From Smittia aterrima (lineage: Eukaryota > Arthropoda > Insecta > Diptera > Chironomidae): DNA of 64,000 bases. The notes beneath the pieces were generated by a model. The model ran no database searches. It was not told the origin of the DNA and saw only the letters and a program-made list of their open reading frames with translations. Position 1 is the first letter of the stretch. Each line of letters starts with the position of its first letter. Shown here piece by piece: positions 26,701-41,994 of this stretch. The position numbers and the translations under genes were made by a program. The stretch covers positions 8,690,243 through 8,754,242 of the forward strand of contig CP093829.1 in NCBI GenBank assembly GCA_033063855.1, read 5' to 3'.

Positions 26701-29700
26701 GCACAAGCTAAACAATTCGACACTCTCTCGAGCGAATGTTTGTTTACCAAATAACAGAAAAAACTTTCAGTGACGAGTCGTTAAGTGACCAATCTTAACA
26801 ATCTTCTACTTAATGGAGTTTTACCTAGTGACTCGCATGCTCAGAGACGTCGAGCGAGTATTTGGGTCGTAAACGTCTTTAATTGGATACTCAAGTGAAG
26901 TGAGTTTGTCATTTTGCTTAGAAAGAAGATATCGCAATGAAGAGCTTCTGCGAGAAGGGCAAGTGCTGGAGGGAGTCAGTTCAAAGCACTTTGAATTGCA
27001 AAGTTAAAAAAAAATATTTCTATTGATGTCCATAGATCAAATCACACTTTTTATGAAAAAAAAACAATGAAAAAATCTATTGACACCATAAATTATTGTC
27101 GTGGACGTCGTCTCCCCGAGTTTTGCTTCGATTGTTTCGAAGGGATTTGGAAATCGACGCAAGCAAGAAGAGCGAAATGAAATACAAGTGAATGAATAAT
27201 TTAAAAACAAAAAACGATCAATTTTCGCCTCTGTAAAGTATCAGGGATTACGATGAAATGTTGTGAGTCGAGGGTGATCGTACTACACACTCTTCCCGTC
27301 CCTGACAGGGAAAAACGCAGAACGAGAGACACACAAACATTAATATAAGTGATGCGGCAACTTACAACGGCAGTAAAATATCCCCAAAAACAGAGAAACG
27401 TGATGACAATCGATCGGCGATGGATAAGAATAACATGAAAAATACATTGAGATTTCGCTTTCTTCATTCTTATTCTCCATTCAAAATCTCTTTTATAGAT
27501 CAAATAATCGAAATACAAAAACAATTATAAAGCGTCAACGACGGCGCGGGACGACAAGAAATTTAAAACAAAAAAACAGAAACCGAAGTGGTGAGCGAGC
27601 TTAGAAATCGATATCGATTTGGATAAAGTGGTTTCGTTTCGAGAAAAAAGTTAATTTGAGAAAAACGGAATCTAATCAATGTTCAATTCAATCAACAATT
27701 TATCTTCTGAAAGAGATTGCAACTATCCAATAAAATTATTCTCGTTTGACCTCTACAAGTCGTCTCAAAAGCTTTTGAGCCTCACAAGCAAACACGAGTA
27801 ACTCGTAAAGCGTTTCTCATTCGCAATGCTTTGCCGTAGATAGCAACGAAGGTTCAACAGTAGTTTGTAATGCTTTATCATTGAAAGTATGTGCTTTCAG
27901 TGAAACACAACAGCCTACAACTTTTTGCTACTTACGACATGCGAGAGACTCCGCCAGACATAAAAGTCCTTTGTAGGAAATTTTCCAGTGATAAGTTCGA
28001 GCCGTAGATGTCGAGTTTAATCTTCATGGACTTTGAATAGAAATTATTATTGTACAAGAGAAAAAATGTGTTTCCCACCTAACTTGGGTATGTGGAGAGT
28101 TACACAATAAAAAAAAATCGAGATAATTTTTTGTATGTTTCTTCTTTCTTTTTTTTCCCTCCTCATCGTCGTCGTCGTTGTCGACTCCGATCCTTATTCA
28201 GACGCTGTCTGTGTTTTCCTCCCATGTTGAACTGTTTTTTGCTTTCTTACGCGGTGCTTTGCAATGAAGGGCAGGGATGATGACAACGACGGCGATGGAA
28301 GAAGTCAAAGTTTCGACAAACCTCCATTAAACTTTTCAGATTTTTATTACAAGCTTCCGAATAAAAAAAGAGACGAAGAACGAGAATCGCTTACAAAATG
28401 CTTTTTCCACTCGGCCAGAAATTGATTTCAAGAAGAGAGAGAGAGAGAGGAAGAAGAAATTGCACAGCTTTCGATCCATTATAACGACTCTGGCTAGCTT
28501 AAGGTTGTATCATGAACATTGTAGTAAATAAAAACATTATGGAAACTGTTCAAACATCAGTGAACATCATTACTCTTTATCCCTGTTGGCGAAGAAGATG
28601 AGAGAAAAAAAGAAGACGAACCAATTCAATTGTGTGATGTTCTGCTGTTTGTATAGCTTTTACATACAATTTTCGAACATAAGAAAAACTTTTTCCACCA
28701 GATTTTTCATCTCTCGTAGCAGCAGCAGCGTGTAGCTTGTAGATGAGAGGGAATACAAGCAAATGAACTTTTTCGAAAAAGTCTCCGCGAGTGTGTGAAT
28801 GAATAAAAGAAGAAATATACAACGTGGGCGTGGTTTTGATGTTTCTTCTTTTGCGTTTTGCCACCACAGCTACGCCACATGTTTCTCGTCGTTGTATTCG
28901 CGCGAAACATAAACTTTCGACTTGCTCTCTGCGCTGCAGATTCTCTCTTCATGTTTCCAGCATTAAATACATGTAGAAAACTCGGAAACACACGTTCTTT
29001 CTAATCTCGCTACTTGCTATGTGTTTGTAATGTGAAAATCATAACAATTTGTTCAACTAGGAAAAATATCGACTTACATAAAAGTGCTTCAGTTAATAAA
29101 TGTGAAAATTCTGCTGTTCGAGGGAAAAACTAAAAAAAAGAAGAGAGAGAGCAGAAAACTTAAAAGCTGAGGATTTGACTTCATTAAAATAGCGAAGAGA
29201 AGAGATCAACATTAAATTCCTGAACATCTAGAGCTGATGGCAAAAGCGAGATGATGATAATTACAGGTCTCTATCAGAGTTGATGCCACAGCAACACATT
29301 ACACGAAAATCTTCTTCAATTCACAAAAAATTCTTCCCTGGATCTGATCTCTGCGAGTAAAGGAGGAGACGATGTTAACACCTTAATCGACCGACTACAA
29401 CTTAATTAGCAGAACATCTTATTTTATGTTTTATTCAATTTCGGAATTTAATTCGCACTCTGCGAATACTTTTTCGTTCCTGGGCAATCATCAAATCAAA
29501 CGGTGAACAGCGAAATGCTTCAGCTGTTGCGTCTCTTTCATTCTTGGTCTGTAATTTTAAATATTTCTCTCTCCTGATGACTCTGATGATTCTGTTTTCA
29601 GGTGTTGAAATGCTTCAAGAGCAATCAAACTCACGACTCGAAGTTATTTTCGTCGACGTAATCTTCCGGACCTTCGCGAGCATCTAAAGCGCGATAGAAA

Positions 29701-32700
29701 AATATTTAAGAAAATCGATAGACTTATTCATTGTGCTTTCGAATGGGGTGAAACAGTTTTATCGCTCGACAGAGATCTTCTTGCCTCACGACATAATAGA
29801 ATGAAAATCCCCCATTGGCACTTTGTTTGATATGTTTTCTCTTTCTCCATACATCGAGCCCGATGTAACATTTTGTCTCCGCACTTGTTCGTCGTATGCA
29901 TTATAATACGCAACAACACATCAATAAATCACATTGTGGAAAGCTTTCACTTGCGATAATGGCTCATGAGAAATCTCTTCTTCTCCCCAAACGCGCGAAA
30001 TGATTTCGTTTTCATAAACTTTAAACTTTTATTGACTTTCGCCTAAATCGATTTGATTTTTCTTTTTCGAAGGGAAAATGTGTTCGGCGGATGGTTCAAT
30101 TGAATTTAACAACTCCCATTGAAGAAATATGTCGACATCGAACAGGGAACGAGTTTAAACTTTCCTCCATCTCTCCATCCACCCGACAAGTCAATCCTTT
30201 CTACAAAACGAGTATGTTCAACACGCTTTCGACATTCTTTACATTGAACGTTTCGACTCTGGTTTAAAGTGTGAGATTAGAAAATCAAAGATATCACATA
30301 AAAGGGTTCCGACTCGATTGTTTCACTTAAGACAGAGAATTAGGATGAATAAAATTAATATTGGGTTGTTCGCTTCTGTGGCGAAGGATTTTCCGTGATT
30401 CGCCGTTTATTTTCCGGTTCTCTAAATCGTTAAGAAAGAAAATCCGATGGGAGATGGAAGACAAAGGTATGAAAATGGTTTTGCTTGGCTGTCCAAGCTT
30501 CACGATAAAAACCTTGAAACTCATCAGAAGTCTCTAGTCAGCCTTAGAATAAATTCGAACATGAAATATGAATCAAAATCCAAGCTGAACGTCAGTCAAT
30601 CAAAGAATGAAAGAGCCTGGGGGTGGCTTGCACTTAATTGAAATCTGTGCGGTGAATGACAATCCGTAATCGTCAAGGGATTTCACACTTTCCTAAGTCT
30701 GACTTGTTAATACAGATCAACAAGAAAATGTGTTGCCAAAAATATTCTAATGATTATGGTAGCGCGAACCCTTTTAAAAGACTTCGCGAGGGTAGAATTT
30801 GTATTAAAATAATTTATCAAAACATGAAAACGAAGTTATTAAAAATCCTTTTTTCACCGAGGAACATTCAATCTCAAATTTGCATGTTGTCGAAATGACT
30901 TTGTAACGATCTATCAATTCTGCAGCGAACAATGTTGTCAAGCTCTCTCTCTCTCTCTCTTTCGCTTCTTGCCCGCTTTTCGTGGCACGGCGCCATATGT
31001 TTCGAGTGTAAAATGTTATTTAATTTATTTAAAGTTCGCGCTGTCGAGAGCGACGAAGAAAAAATTGTTTTAAAATTTTATGTTTTCCCGAAAAAATAAA
31101 AAGTTTCGAAAAGGGTTTCTTCTGCTAATACACCGTAAACAATTGATTAAAAATGTTTTTGGCAGACGCATAGAGAATCGAAACATGTACACACTCGGTG
31201 GATTAGGGGCTGGAAGTTGTTTCTTCTCGAACTTTGAGGAGACTCAATGTAGTGAACAGAAATTTTCTAATTAAGTTTTATGTTTCTGTATCGGCTTCCT
31301 CCCGGAACGAAGCGTTGAAGCGTTGGCTCTCTCGTCTGACTCCTCGTGCCGTGGCAAATCCGTAGAAAATTTCGACATGATGTCACATTAAAAACATTCA
31401 TTGAATCTCGGGCCTTCGAATGAAGGAAGAGAAGAGATGGTAAGCCTCCTCGTTATTCTCTCCTTCTCGTTTCACATAACGATAAATTATGCGTTATTAT
31501 GAGGCCAATATTTTGCATCATTGATCCTCACGACTTCTATCAAAGTTTAAGCTCCATGAAAATTCTTCTAGCTCCGAGAATTTTATGGCCGTGAAACTCG
31601 AATGAAGGAAAGAACAAAAAAGTTTCTTTCTCTTTTACGGATTAGAAATGATATTCGAGAGATTTATTGTTTATATTTGTTACCGCGTAGAGAACAACAC
31701 GGAACGAACAGAATTGTTTGCTCACGAGTGATTTCAAGATTTATCACGATTTTAATGTCGTTTTAACAGGTTTTTTATGATCCTCTCATTCTCTTTGAGA
31801 GAATCAAAGGAAACTTTTTAATTAAATTCGTCCTTTGAATGAGATTGCGACAGTTTCACGAAATGATTTGTGTTTAAGCTTGAACTTGAGAGTAGTCGAC
31901 CCTCGCTATCAGGAAAAAAAAGCTGACTCGTAATTCATCAAGATAACTTTGTCGAGTCGAAATTGAGTTATTTCTGGTTATCTCGTCGAACGGAACATCA
32001 TGAATGTAAATAGCGAACATGTGCACTTTGTCAACTGACGTCCCTAGCCCTCGTCATCGACGCTTGACTTTAATCCGCTATCATAATCTTTATCACCGTT
32101 CTCTTCAATTTCTCCTTCCGCTTTATTCTTCACTCGCATTGATGAGCTCACCCATAAGCATCACAAACGATTCTAATTTAGAGAAGAGCTTTCTACACGT
32201 GTAAAGAAGGGAAAAGCAACATAAAAGTCACAACAGATATTCGCCTCGCTCTTGGCGTTGCACTGCGGCATAAAAACAACGACAATAACAGCTAATATTG
32301 AATTTTCAGAGAGGTCACGTGCACAGTATTAATAAAAATAATCTAATACGACTTATTGGAGAGAAATAATTATTCGTTTCACTCGTTCACTTTGTCGTAA
32401 TCCCAAGTTTTCGTGAGAAGGGGACGAGAGAGTGTGCAAACGAGTAAACCATCAAACATCGTTTGTGTCTTGTTCAGCGAGGACTCTGAACATCCCACCA
32501 ACACCATCGAGCGTGCGTGATATTGTTCGTTTGCAATGTAAACATCATAAAATCATAATTTATTCGACGTCAAACGCCAATTTTATTTGCGGGGCGAGAA
32601 GATTCGCAATTTGACGATCGGTTTACCTTTTTCAGCGTTAGATAGAAGAAATATTATTAATAACGTGCAACGGAGCGTGACATCATAAATTTATTCATTT

Positions 32701-35700
32701 CACAGAAAATATTTTCTTTCCTTCTAATCTTTTGTTTACATTTCTCACGGCGAGCGAGCGATTTCCAGCCGCCTCGGCTTCAGTTGGGACTTATCAAGCG
32801 AACGGCTTCATTATTGTTGTGTTTATGAAATTGAAGCGCTGCTGTGCGCATAATAGACGTTGTTATGAGCCTCATTTGACAGTTTTTCGCAGTCGAACGT
32901 AAACAGACATGCACTTTCCATTGTCGAGTGAAAACCCAACATGAAATATGAATATTTTACGTTATCTCGCTTGCAATAGGATCGATGCACTTTAAAATCA
33001 CATTAAAGAGAGCGTTTTAATTGAAATATATTTCAATAAATTAAATCGTTTGTGAAATCAAATTTAATCGAGAAATCTTGATTTCCTACTCAACTTCTCC
33101 CTCCCACCCTCGAAAACTAAACAACTCATGTATCTTTCCTTAGTCAACAAATAGGAAATTGATTTACACAGAATCAATTAGTCGTGACAATTTTCGGTTT
33201 AGGATCGGCAGACACATATGAAATCATTCAAATGCGACGACCGTGAAATTAATGGCTGGACTCTGCAGAGATTTACTCTCGAATTTCAATAAAAATCAGC
33301 AGAATAATAAATGACCAGCGATAATTCTTCTTACAAGGAGATGTGAGTGGGGAAGCTACCGCAGACCACTATCACAAAATCCACAATTATTTTTGACGTT
33401 TATTTTGAAAACCGACCAACGTCAGCAATTAAACTTCTGTGACATTTATATTTTTCGAGAATGAGCTGCTGTGGAAAGAAAAAACAATTAATTGGCGATA
33501 AATCTAACTAGGAATTATGAGTTATGGTCGAATGATGTTGTAATGGGTCAAAATAACGAGACCTACATGCTGATCACTCTCGAAAGATATTTTCCCAAGC
33601 ATTTTTGGAATGTGCGGTTTGACTTGAAGGCTTGGAAGTCCGACCAGTGACGCAATCTACCGCAAAGCGGTTCATTTATAATTCGACTCCGAATTAATCA
33701 CACAAACGACTGAAGATTTATGATTTCCTTTAGTTTCGACTCGAGAGTGTCTTGCATCGTGAGATATCGATTACAAGAGAAAATTTTCATAGCGAAATAC
33801 AAAACTGATGATGTCATGATGGCAAAATAAAATCATCACACAAAAGGTTCCTTTAATCCAACGGAGTTGATTCGAATCACATTACTTTCCTTTCTCTTGT
33901 ATCAACATGCTCTCGAACGACAATTTATCATTCTTCGTTCTCGACATCTCGTTCCTTCAACTCAAATTGGGATTAATCGTCAAATGCGCTGCATGCTTCG
34001 AGTGAGAAGCTTCCTTGAGGGCTCGTTCTTGCTTCCGACGATAGCTCAACCCCTTTTTGCGAAAATTCTTCTCGAGTGAGTTCAAATGCTTCGATTGAAA
34101 AGAAATAAACAAAAATATTGTTCTCAAATTAGCTCAATTTCCTTTGCTCAGAATTTCGAAGAATTTCTTTCAGTAATTGAAGCCTCGAGCGCCTCTCAAA
34201 TCGACACAAAACTTGCACTAATCAAAAACGAATTTTCTCATTCGCTGCTTTTCCTCGCGAGAGAGAGGAAACTCTCGACGTCATTAACGTAACATAAAAT
34301 GCAAACTCGTGATTAATTTTGATGTTTGTTGGCAACAAAGTGTTGACAAAATGATAAAATGTCTGATGCACGCGCTCGTCGTGAAGAATGTTGCTACCAA
34401 ATTCATTTGAATGAGATAAAAAAAAATGATCTGGTTAGGCGAACGACGACGACGTCGGTGGATGGAAAAATGGAAAAAAGGGTGGAAATGGGAAAAAAAA
34501 AGTTTATCGTCGGGATAATAAAAAACAGATCATATTTAATTAATTTGCTATTATGAATGTGCCGCGCACGTCTTGATGTCCTGGGCAGGGGTTGCATGTC
34601 TGTAATTAATGGAAATTGTGTTTATCTCAACGATTTGGGAGTTGACGAACGATTTTCTTCTCCATACGGAATCCGATAGCGTTGACAAGTGTCATCGACA
34701 CGTGACTTTCGAGAATTGACTTATCCGTTTGTGTTTACCCAACAACGTCTGCCGTGCAGTGTGATTTTATTAAAAACGCTACAAAATAACATTTGTAGAT
34801 CGATTTCGACATCAACATCACTGAGAACAGCAAACGCAAACAAATTTCTGCGTCGGGGGATGGAAAAGAAGTCGAAGAAAAACCTTTTCGATGTTGACTC
34901 GTGACACGCATTTGTGCAGATTTTGTTGGCATTTTACGGCTCTTTCCACTTCAGTCGTCGACAACAGCAAACAGAACCGATATCAAACGAAGAAACGAAT
35001 GAATAATTTCATAATTAATTCATTAGACATATTTGGCAATCTCTTAATGTCATTCAAACCTCCTGAAATAAAATGCAAACACGAGAGCGATCTCTCTCAT
35101 GTGCACGCTTTAATTTATTCGTCGAGCAATCAAATTAAGAGGAAAACATGTTTAGCGCATCAACATTTCTGATCTGGCTTGTGCATTTCGAACTTTTCCG
35201 AGGCACTACGAGTGTGACATGCCAGTACATATGTTGGCGGCTCATGATGAGTTTGATGGCACGAAGAGGAAAGTTTTTGAATTAATAAACGAACAAAGAT
35301 GTCTGAACAGCCCTTAAACACATTTTAAGTCTCTCGATCGAGGAGTTAAAATATGACATAGATCTAGACTGAACTACGCTGGCAACTTTTTGATAGTTAA
35401 ATGTCAAGTGGGATGGAATGCATTAAGCTCTAGTCTCTCATCGTGTTCAATCATGAAACAGCGCTTGGCGGTCGGGGGAATAGAAATGAATGTTATTTGC
35501 AGTCGACATTGCTCTCGGTTCATCATCAAACAAGCGATTTCAATTCTAAGAATTAGCATTTTTCATTAGAGTTTTCGGTGCGACGAGTGAGCGACGAGAG
35601 AGCAAACAAAAATCTCTGCGACGCCGTTAAACTATCAGAAACTGTAACCATCACACTCGAATCTGCAATGCAAACTTTCTTTCTCATTTATTATGCATTT

Positions 35701-38700
35701 ATTTTACATTTTCGTTGAAACAATGAGCTCGGCTTTATTCTGATTGGGGATCATGAATGCACATAATGGAGTCGAGTCTCGAGACTGTTATTTGCTTCGG
35801 AACTTAATTTCGAATCCTCCAATTGAATCGAGCCGAGAGAAATCTTTTCAGCGTTCGTTGTCAAGATGCTGTCATCATTCAATGACAAAACTCAATTCAA
35901 ATCATCTCGAATTTTTCATTACGCATAAATATTTGTTTTCGCTTCTCTTTCGAGGAGCTCGAGCTTCGAGGTGAATTGGAAATGAAGGAAAATTTTAATT
36001 TCAAGTTTCGCTGAATAAATTTAATTCCGCGTGGAAGAGTCTGCGGCTGAATAAATGTAAATACAAAAGCATTCGATATTCACATTAGATTGGAAATGAA
36101 TTGTTTCATTTGAAGGATATTTCAATCAAATATTGGAAGGGGAAGATTCGTGAGTTGAAGTCTTAGCTCTCAAGACTACTCAAAGTCTCTGAGTGAAACA
36201 ATTTACGTACAATCCCTTTCAAGATAAACAACGAGACAATATTATATATAGATAATATATATTATATTAAATAGAAGAAAAAGATATAAAAATCCTTAAG
36301 CTCAAAACCTTACGCCTCTCGTCTTACGCTGCCTGTAAAAATTGTCACCGATAAGAGTTGTAACAATGAGCACAAGCATAATAAATAATGGAAGCGTTGT
36401 AATGGATCTAACAGTCGGAGAATTTATTATATTTTTGAATAAACGAAGAGGCAGAGGAAAAAAATGATTGATAACAGTATTTGCTGCTGTGTGTTATGGC
36501 TATGAGCTGTGTAAGAGAAATGTATTAACATGAAAGTGAGATTTATTAATTTTCATGCTTTTTCTTTCTTGCACTCACTTCGAGAAGGTGTAAATGTTAG
36601 GGCGAATTGTTGTTTCTTCCTTTCGACGGTGAAGGAATGGAATTATTCAAGATTTATCGAAACAATCCCCTCGAGATGACTCGAGAGGAGAAGTCATCAA
36701 TTTATAATGATGCCGCTCTCGTTTTTCTCCTTTGGTGTTAATCATGTAAATGCCTCAAATGATGATAAATGCGATGGGCCATCTTCACTCAGCGTTCGTC
36801 TCCTCAGGGATTTCCGACATCATAAGTCAAAGCCATCAGCGCAACGACCAAGGTCATCACACAACAAGCGACGATGCGAGGCGATGAAAGTAATGACAGT
36901 TCGTAAACTATGTTGAGCTCACATTTTATGTTTAAATATGCAATGAATTTCATATCTGCCCTCGAAAGAAATGTCTTCAAATATCTCCAACATTAACTTC
37001 TTCCAACGAGGGGACAATATGCTTTTACGATGTGCTCACTGGAATTTGCACTTTATCTCCTCTTCTTTTCTTTTGTTGCTGCTTATGATTTTCCTTCTTT
37101 TTTTATTATTAAATTGAAGTCAAAGACAACGAATGAACATTCATTACTGACATCAAGTCATCAATCACACCAGAAAATTAAATTTCCCTGCACTCGCTGT
37201 CGTGAAAATCTTGCGGGAGTGACATCTAATAACGACAAATAGAGAGAAGAAATTTTAATTAAAATACTTTTGCTGGTAAAAGTCAGAATAAATTTGTCAC
37301 GGAAAATGCCTTTTTGCATAAATGGAGTCGTTCGACATTCCCTGTTGACCATATTGAAGCAATTGATCAATGTTTGTGGGAAAAGTAATTGTTATAAAAT
37401 AATTATGCTCTCGTTTTAAATTTAAACGAAGTTTGTTGAGCAGTTTGAGGGTGAGTTTAGTGAAGGGCTTTCTCTACGATTGAAGGATTTTTTAAATAAA
37501 AGTTTTGTCTTTCAAGAAGTCGACTCATTCACTCAAAGAAACTTTCAAACAAGAAAAACACTTTTTCCTGAGAAAAATCCCTTCCAACGAAGTTAGCATA
37601 AGAGGACAAGATGCTCGAAATATTTGAAATTGCTCGTCCAACGCAAGACATCATTATACGCTTTAATTGAAATTATTCGCTTTGCTTTTTCGCTATTTGA
37701 GTTTAATTAAAATTAATTTCGCCATTTGCTAATTAGCGCGTTCCTTAGACGTCCGCGCTCAGCGAAAATGGGAAACTGTCGTCGACCTGTTTCCCCTCCT
37801 CGCTCATTCATTTTCACTCTCGACTTGCTTTCCAAAGAATAACAAATTAAACACTACGGAATAACACCGAGCGTTGTTATTTCGGTGAAGCATTTCCCTT
37901 ATCGAGACAGAAATGAAAAAGAAACTTCGCCGTTTATCTTCTTGCGAGTTCGTTCGTTCTTTCTGTTTTTTTTTTGTTAAAGAAGTTTCTGCTTAGCGAA
38001 ATTTTATCTGAAATCAAACGGCGCTTTAAAAATACAAGTCTGAAGCAAAAAGAATTGAATTAAAGTCTTCGCGAGAGATACAAACGCCCGAAAATTCCAT
38101 TGAGCATCTCGCGAGAGGCGATGCAACAAGAGCCGAGGAAATATCAAAGAAGTGTTTTTTATTCGATGGTGTAAATTGCGATCGACAAAGCAACTTGTTT
38201 CGGCGCTCACTTCGAACAGCATCGAAAAGCGGAAAAAAAAACAAATTTGATGAAAAACGAAAGAAAGAACGATTCAGTTGAATCCCGTACATTAAAGAGA
38301 TCAAACGGTTTATTGATTATTTCTCTGCGTTCGCCTTCTACGGGATTGACGTGAAATATATAAAAAATCGATCATTATGTGATGTCGTGATATTTTTTTG
38401 TGTGTTGAACATAAAATGAATTCGCAACAGAGCAGACAATGCAAAGAGTTGTAACAAAAAGTCAGTGAGCGTTGGAGAATAAAAATATCGTGGCATGCGC
38501 ATTGTATCAGAGGAGAAACATGTTTGTGGAATTGACAGAGCCAAAGAAATTCTAAAGATTCATAATGGACGAAAATTAAAAATGATTTTTCATTTTCCAT
38601 TCTTCAAAGGGGGCGAGCAATAATAATCGCGATCAATTACAAGCCGTCTGCCGCTCACTCGGTGGCCTCTCAGGAAGAGACTTTTTTGCGGGGTGTTGGA

Positions 38701-41700
38701 AGGTCGACAACAAAAGCAAGAACACGAGTGGCAACAAAATCCTATTGACACCCCCTAGTCGAACGAGCGAACTAACGTACGAGCGAACGATACATTTGGT
38801 GTCTGGTTTTGTGTTTTATTACGCTTTCGAACTAACATGGAGCGATGTCATGTTTATTCTTGTGAGACTTGCTGTGCATTACGATAGCACTAAACGTCGC
38901 TAGTTTCTTTATAGACGACGAAAAACCCATCGGCAGTGTTTCGCTTCAACGAAATCAGGAAAATTTATTTTCCAAAGAAAAAACTCGCCCAAGTTTTTCT
39001 TCTTCTTCTTCTTCGTCTTCTCCTACAAATTGTATAACTTTGCTTTCACGTTTAAAATAACAACAACCACATCGACATAAAAACAACATAAAATTTACAC
39101 AGCGCAGAAAGCTTGTAATAACTTTAGGAAATTTATTTCGCAATGATGGTCCGCAGAGCGAGTTTTCAATTGAAAACTTTTCCTCCTCACGACTCCCACT
39201 CATCGCTTTTCGAAAACACATAAAATTCGACATAAAACGATACTTTCTTGCTGTTGTTACACTCTTCGTGACTATACAGTCAACGAAAAGCTTCCAAACC
39301 AGTGTTTTCTGTATAGAAAAATTGTCCTTGTTGAATTCCTAAATACAATGTAGCGAACGGGAAACAAAATACTTCGTCGTTCGCTAGTAGTTTGAGGGTG
39401 GCGAGGGAGGTCTCCTCTCTTACATAATAAAATGTTCAACTTTATCTTTTTCTAATAAAAACAATAAAATAACAGAAAAGTTTGCTGCTAGCTGAACGTG
39501 AGTGAGTGAAAGAGAGAGAAGGAAAGTTACGCAAAGTGTGAGTAACTCGGAAAATGGAATCAAATAAACATCAATTTTTCATTTTGTTTTCAGTTTGTAC
39601 AGCAGCGGTTTCTCGTTTTCTTCGAGCTTCAAACCTAAACTCACACTTTTCCGCTCTTGGAGTTGGGGAAGGTGAATGATTTTTTGATTGCGGGATAAAT
39701 GGAGGGTTGCGAATGAATAAAAGTGTGAAAAATCGAAGGAACTCGTTTTCCCTCGTCATAAAAAAGCAGAAAAGTTTATTATTGAAAACATATTTTCGGG
39801 ATAGCGAAGGAAGGAGAGAGAGATACATTGAAATCAATTTCGGACTTTGGGGAAATGTAATCTCTTCTCTCTCTTGTGTGTGAGCGTGAGGGGAAAATCT
39901 TTTCTGCTGAGACACGCAATTCGTAGGTTTAGGGCAAAATCAGTTTCTTCTTCTTTTTAATTAAATCATTGCAGGCTTGAGCTCTCTCTCTCTCTCTACA
40001 CTTACTCGCCCTTAAATACTTTAACCTGCGGGCAAATTTACACAAAGAAAAGCAACAAACCGAACAAGAAAATGTTCTGCTACGAATACAAAGTTTCTTT
40101 CGAACTATCTTTCACCAAATCAGAGCTCGAAGGAGAAAGCAAACTGAAAAGTTCTTTTCACACTTTCGCTCGCTCGCTTCGGCTTGTGAAATGTGTTTCC
40201 TTATTACTTTAATGAGCGCATTAATTTTGTGTCACTGAAAGGTGAGGAACATCGGGAGCGATATAAATCAGTCGCATATTTCAAGTGCGATTGACATCAG
40301 TGTGACGATGTTAACAAGAAATTTTCTTTCGTAAATGTTGTTGATTAAATATTTTTTTAATTCTAGCGTTTCTAAATGTCCCACATTTTTCAACAGTCCA
40401 TTAGAGGCGAAGAAGGAACAAGCAGATCGAGAATAAAAACTGTCAGAGATAAAACAGCGAAGCGAAATGTGCACGAAAGCGATGAAGAGTTGATTGTTGT
40501 TTCCCCGATCCCGAAATATATTCCTTGAGAGGCAGGTGCCTTCAGGCGCTTATCTCTCACACTCGACTCGAGAGCTCGAGAGTCTCTTCGATTCGATAAG
40601 TGAAACAACATGTAGCTGAAAGGGATTATTACGAAATATAATTTAATTAAAAGACGAAATGCATTTCTCGCGGAGAACTAACAACCAAAAAAAAACTTCT
40701 TTCAAAGAAGAGAAGGCCAATTACTCGGCAACCAAACACGTGCTCACTGCATCTTGCAATTGATTTATTGCCTGTTTACGGACTTTGCCGCTGTTCAGCA
40801 ATCCGTTACATTTTCATAATTGCATTGCTTTCCCCAAATCCAACAACTCATAAGTTTTTAATGCCTCGCCATCCATTGTTTCATCGCCATAAATTTTCGA
40901 ATTATGCAAAACCGAAACTATTAACATTTTCGCCAAGTGCAAAAGTTGTGGTTGAAGAAACCGAACCGAGGAGCTTAACACAATAAATATTTTTCCCAGC
41001 AAACGAACTTCGAAGTTATCTTGCATATCAATCTTTCTTTTTATTCACCCGATGCGAGCTATCATAGCAAAAAGGAAAGTTTTGAATAATGAAGAGAGTG
41101 AGAGGGCGAGGCACATCAAAAGTCTCGGTCAGTCTCATCGATATTGCGACAATCTAAAAGTTCATGAGTTTTAAAATGAGTTCTTAGTTGGACAGATACA
41201 AATAACGACCACATGCTCTCAACTCTTTACGTCTTAATTACGAACAACAAGAGAGAAGTCGTTCGTTCTTCTTCAATCGTAAAACTTTTACTTGCGATGT
41301 TCATAATCTCTCGTGTTCGAAGGAACTTTCCAAACAAACATAAAAGAGTTACATCCCGAAACACGAAGTCGAAATAAATAATTAAACAAATAAAATTAAA
41401 CTTTAAAAGGCAACAAGGCGTTTATTAGTTTTTATGAGATCTCTTTTGTTTGTGGGAAGACACTCACGACGACTCTAAATAAATGTTATTGCTGTTCGTG
41501 GCTTTTAAAAGGAAGTGCTTTCAGATTCATCGCAATTCACAACTCGCAGATGATTGTAACTTCGTTTAATGTGAGTCTTCAGCTTACGTTTGTCCGTTGT
41601 GAGTTATAAAACATTTTTTCCTCTGTAAGTGCCGTTGAGAGGAGAAGTAAAAAAATCGAACGAATGTTTCCACATCAAACATGAATGATAACAATTTTAC

Positions 41701-41894
41701 ATGACGAACAAAAGGTTGAGTTCACACAGCAATCCAATTTACCGGCTCGAACGTTATTCAAACGATATGGAGCCGTAGCATGTGCTCGGGGACGTTGATG
41801 TGTTGCGTCACTCGGCAATGGAACTGCAAGCTAAAGAATCAGACGAGCTTCCCGAGCTCCATTGCCATCCCACGAGCGCGATTTTTTATTTGAA
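26701..41894. other. Gene desert, right part, up to the assembly gap
   Basis: No exon chain, RNA gene or mobile element can be supported. Simple repeats are (GA)n at 28434-28450, (CT)n at 30942-30960 and 39982-39997, and an AT palindrome at 36239-36275. Slightly GC-richer islands near 34560-34690 and 38640-38790 are candidates for enhancers or unannotated promoters; I see nothing decisive in them. Confidence 0.55.
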
Positions 41895-41994
41895 NNNNNN
41901 NNNNNNNNNNNNNNNNNNNNNNNNNNNNNNNNNNNNNNNNNNNNNNNNNNNNNNNNNNNNNNNNNNNNNNNNNNNNNNNNNNNNNNNNNNNNNN
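41895..41994. other. Assembly gap, 100 Ns
   Basis: Exactly 100 unresolved bases, the conventional length for a scaffold gap of unknown size. Adjacency and orientation of the sequences on either side rest on scaffolding only. Confidence 0.99.
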
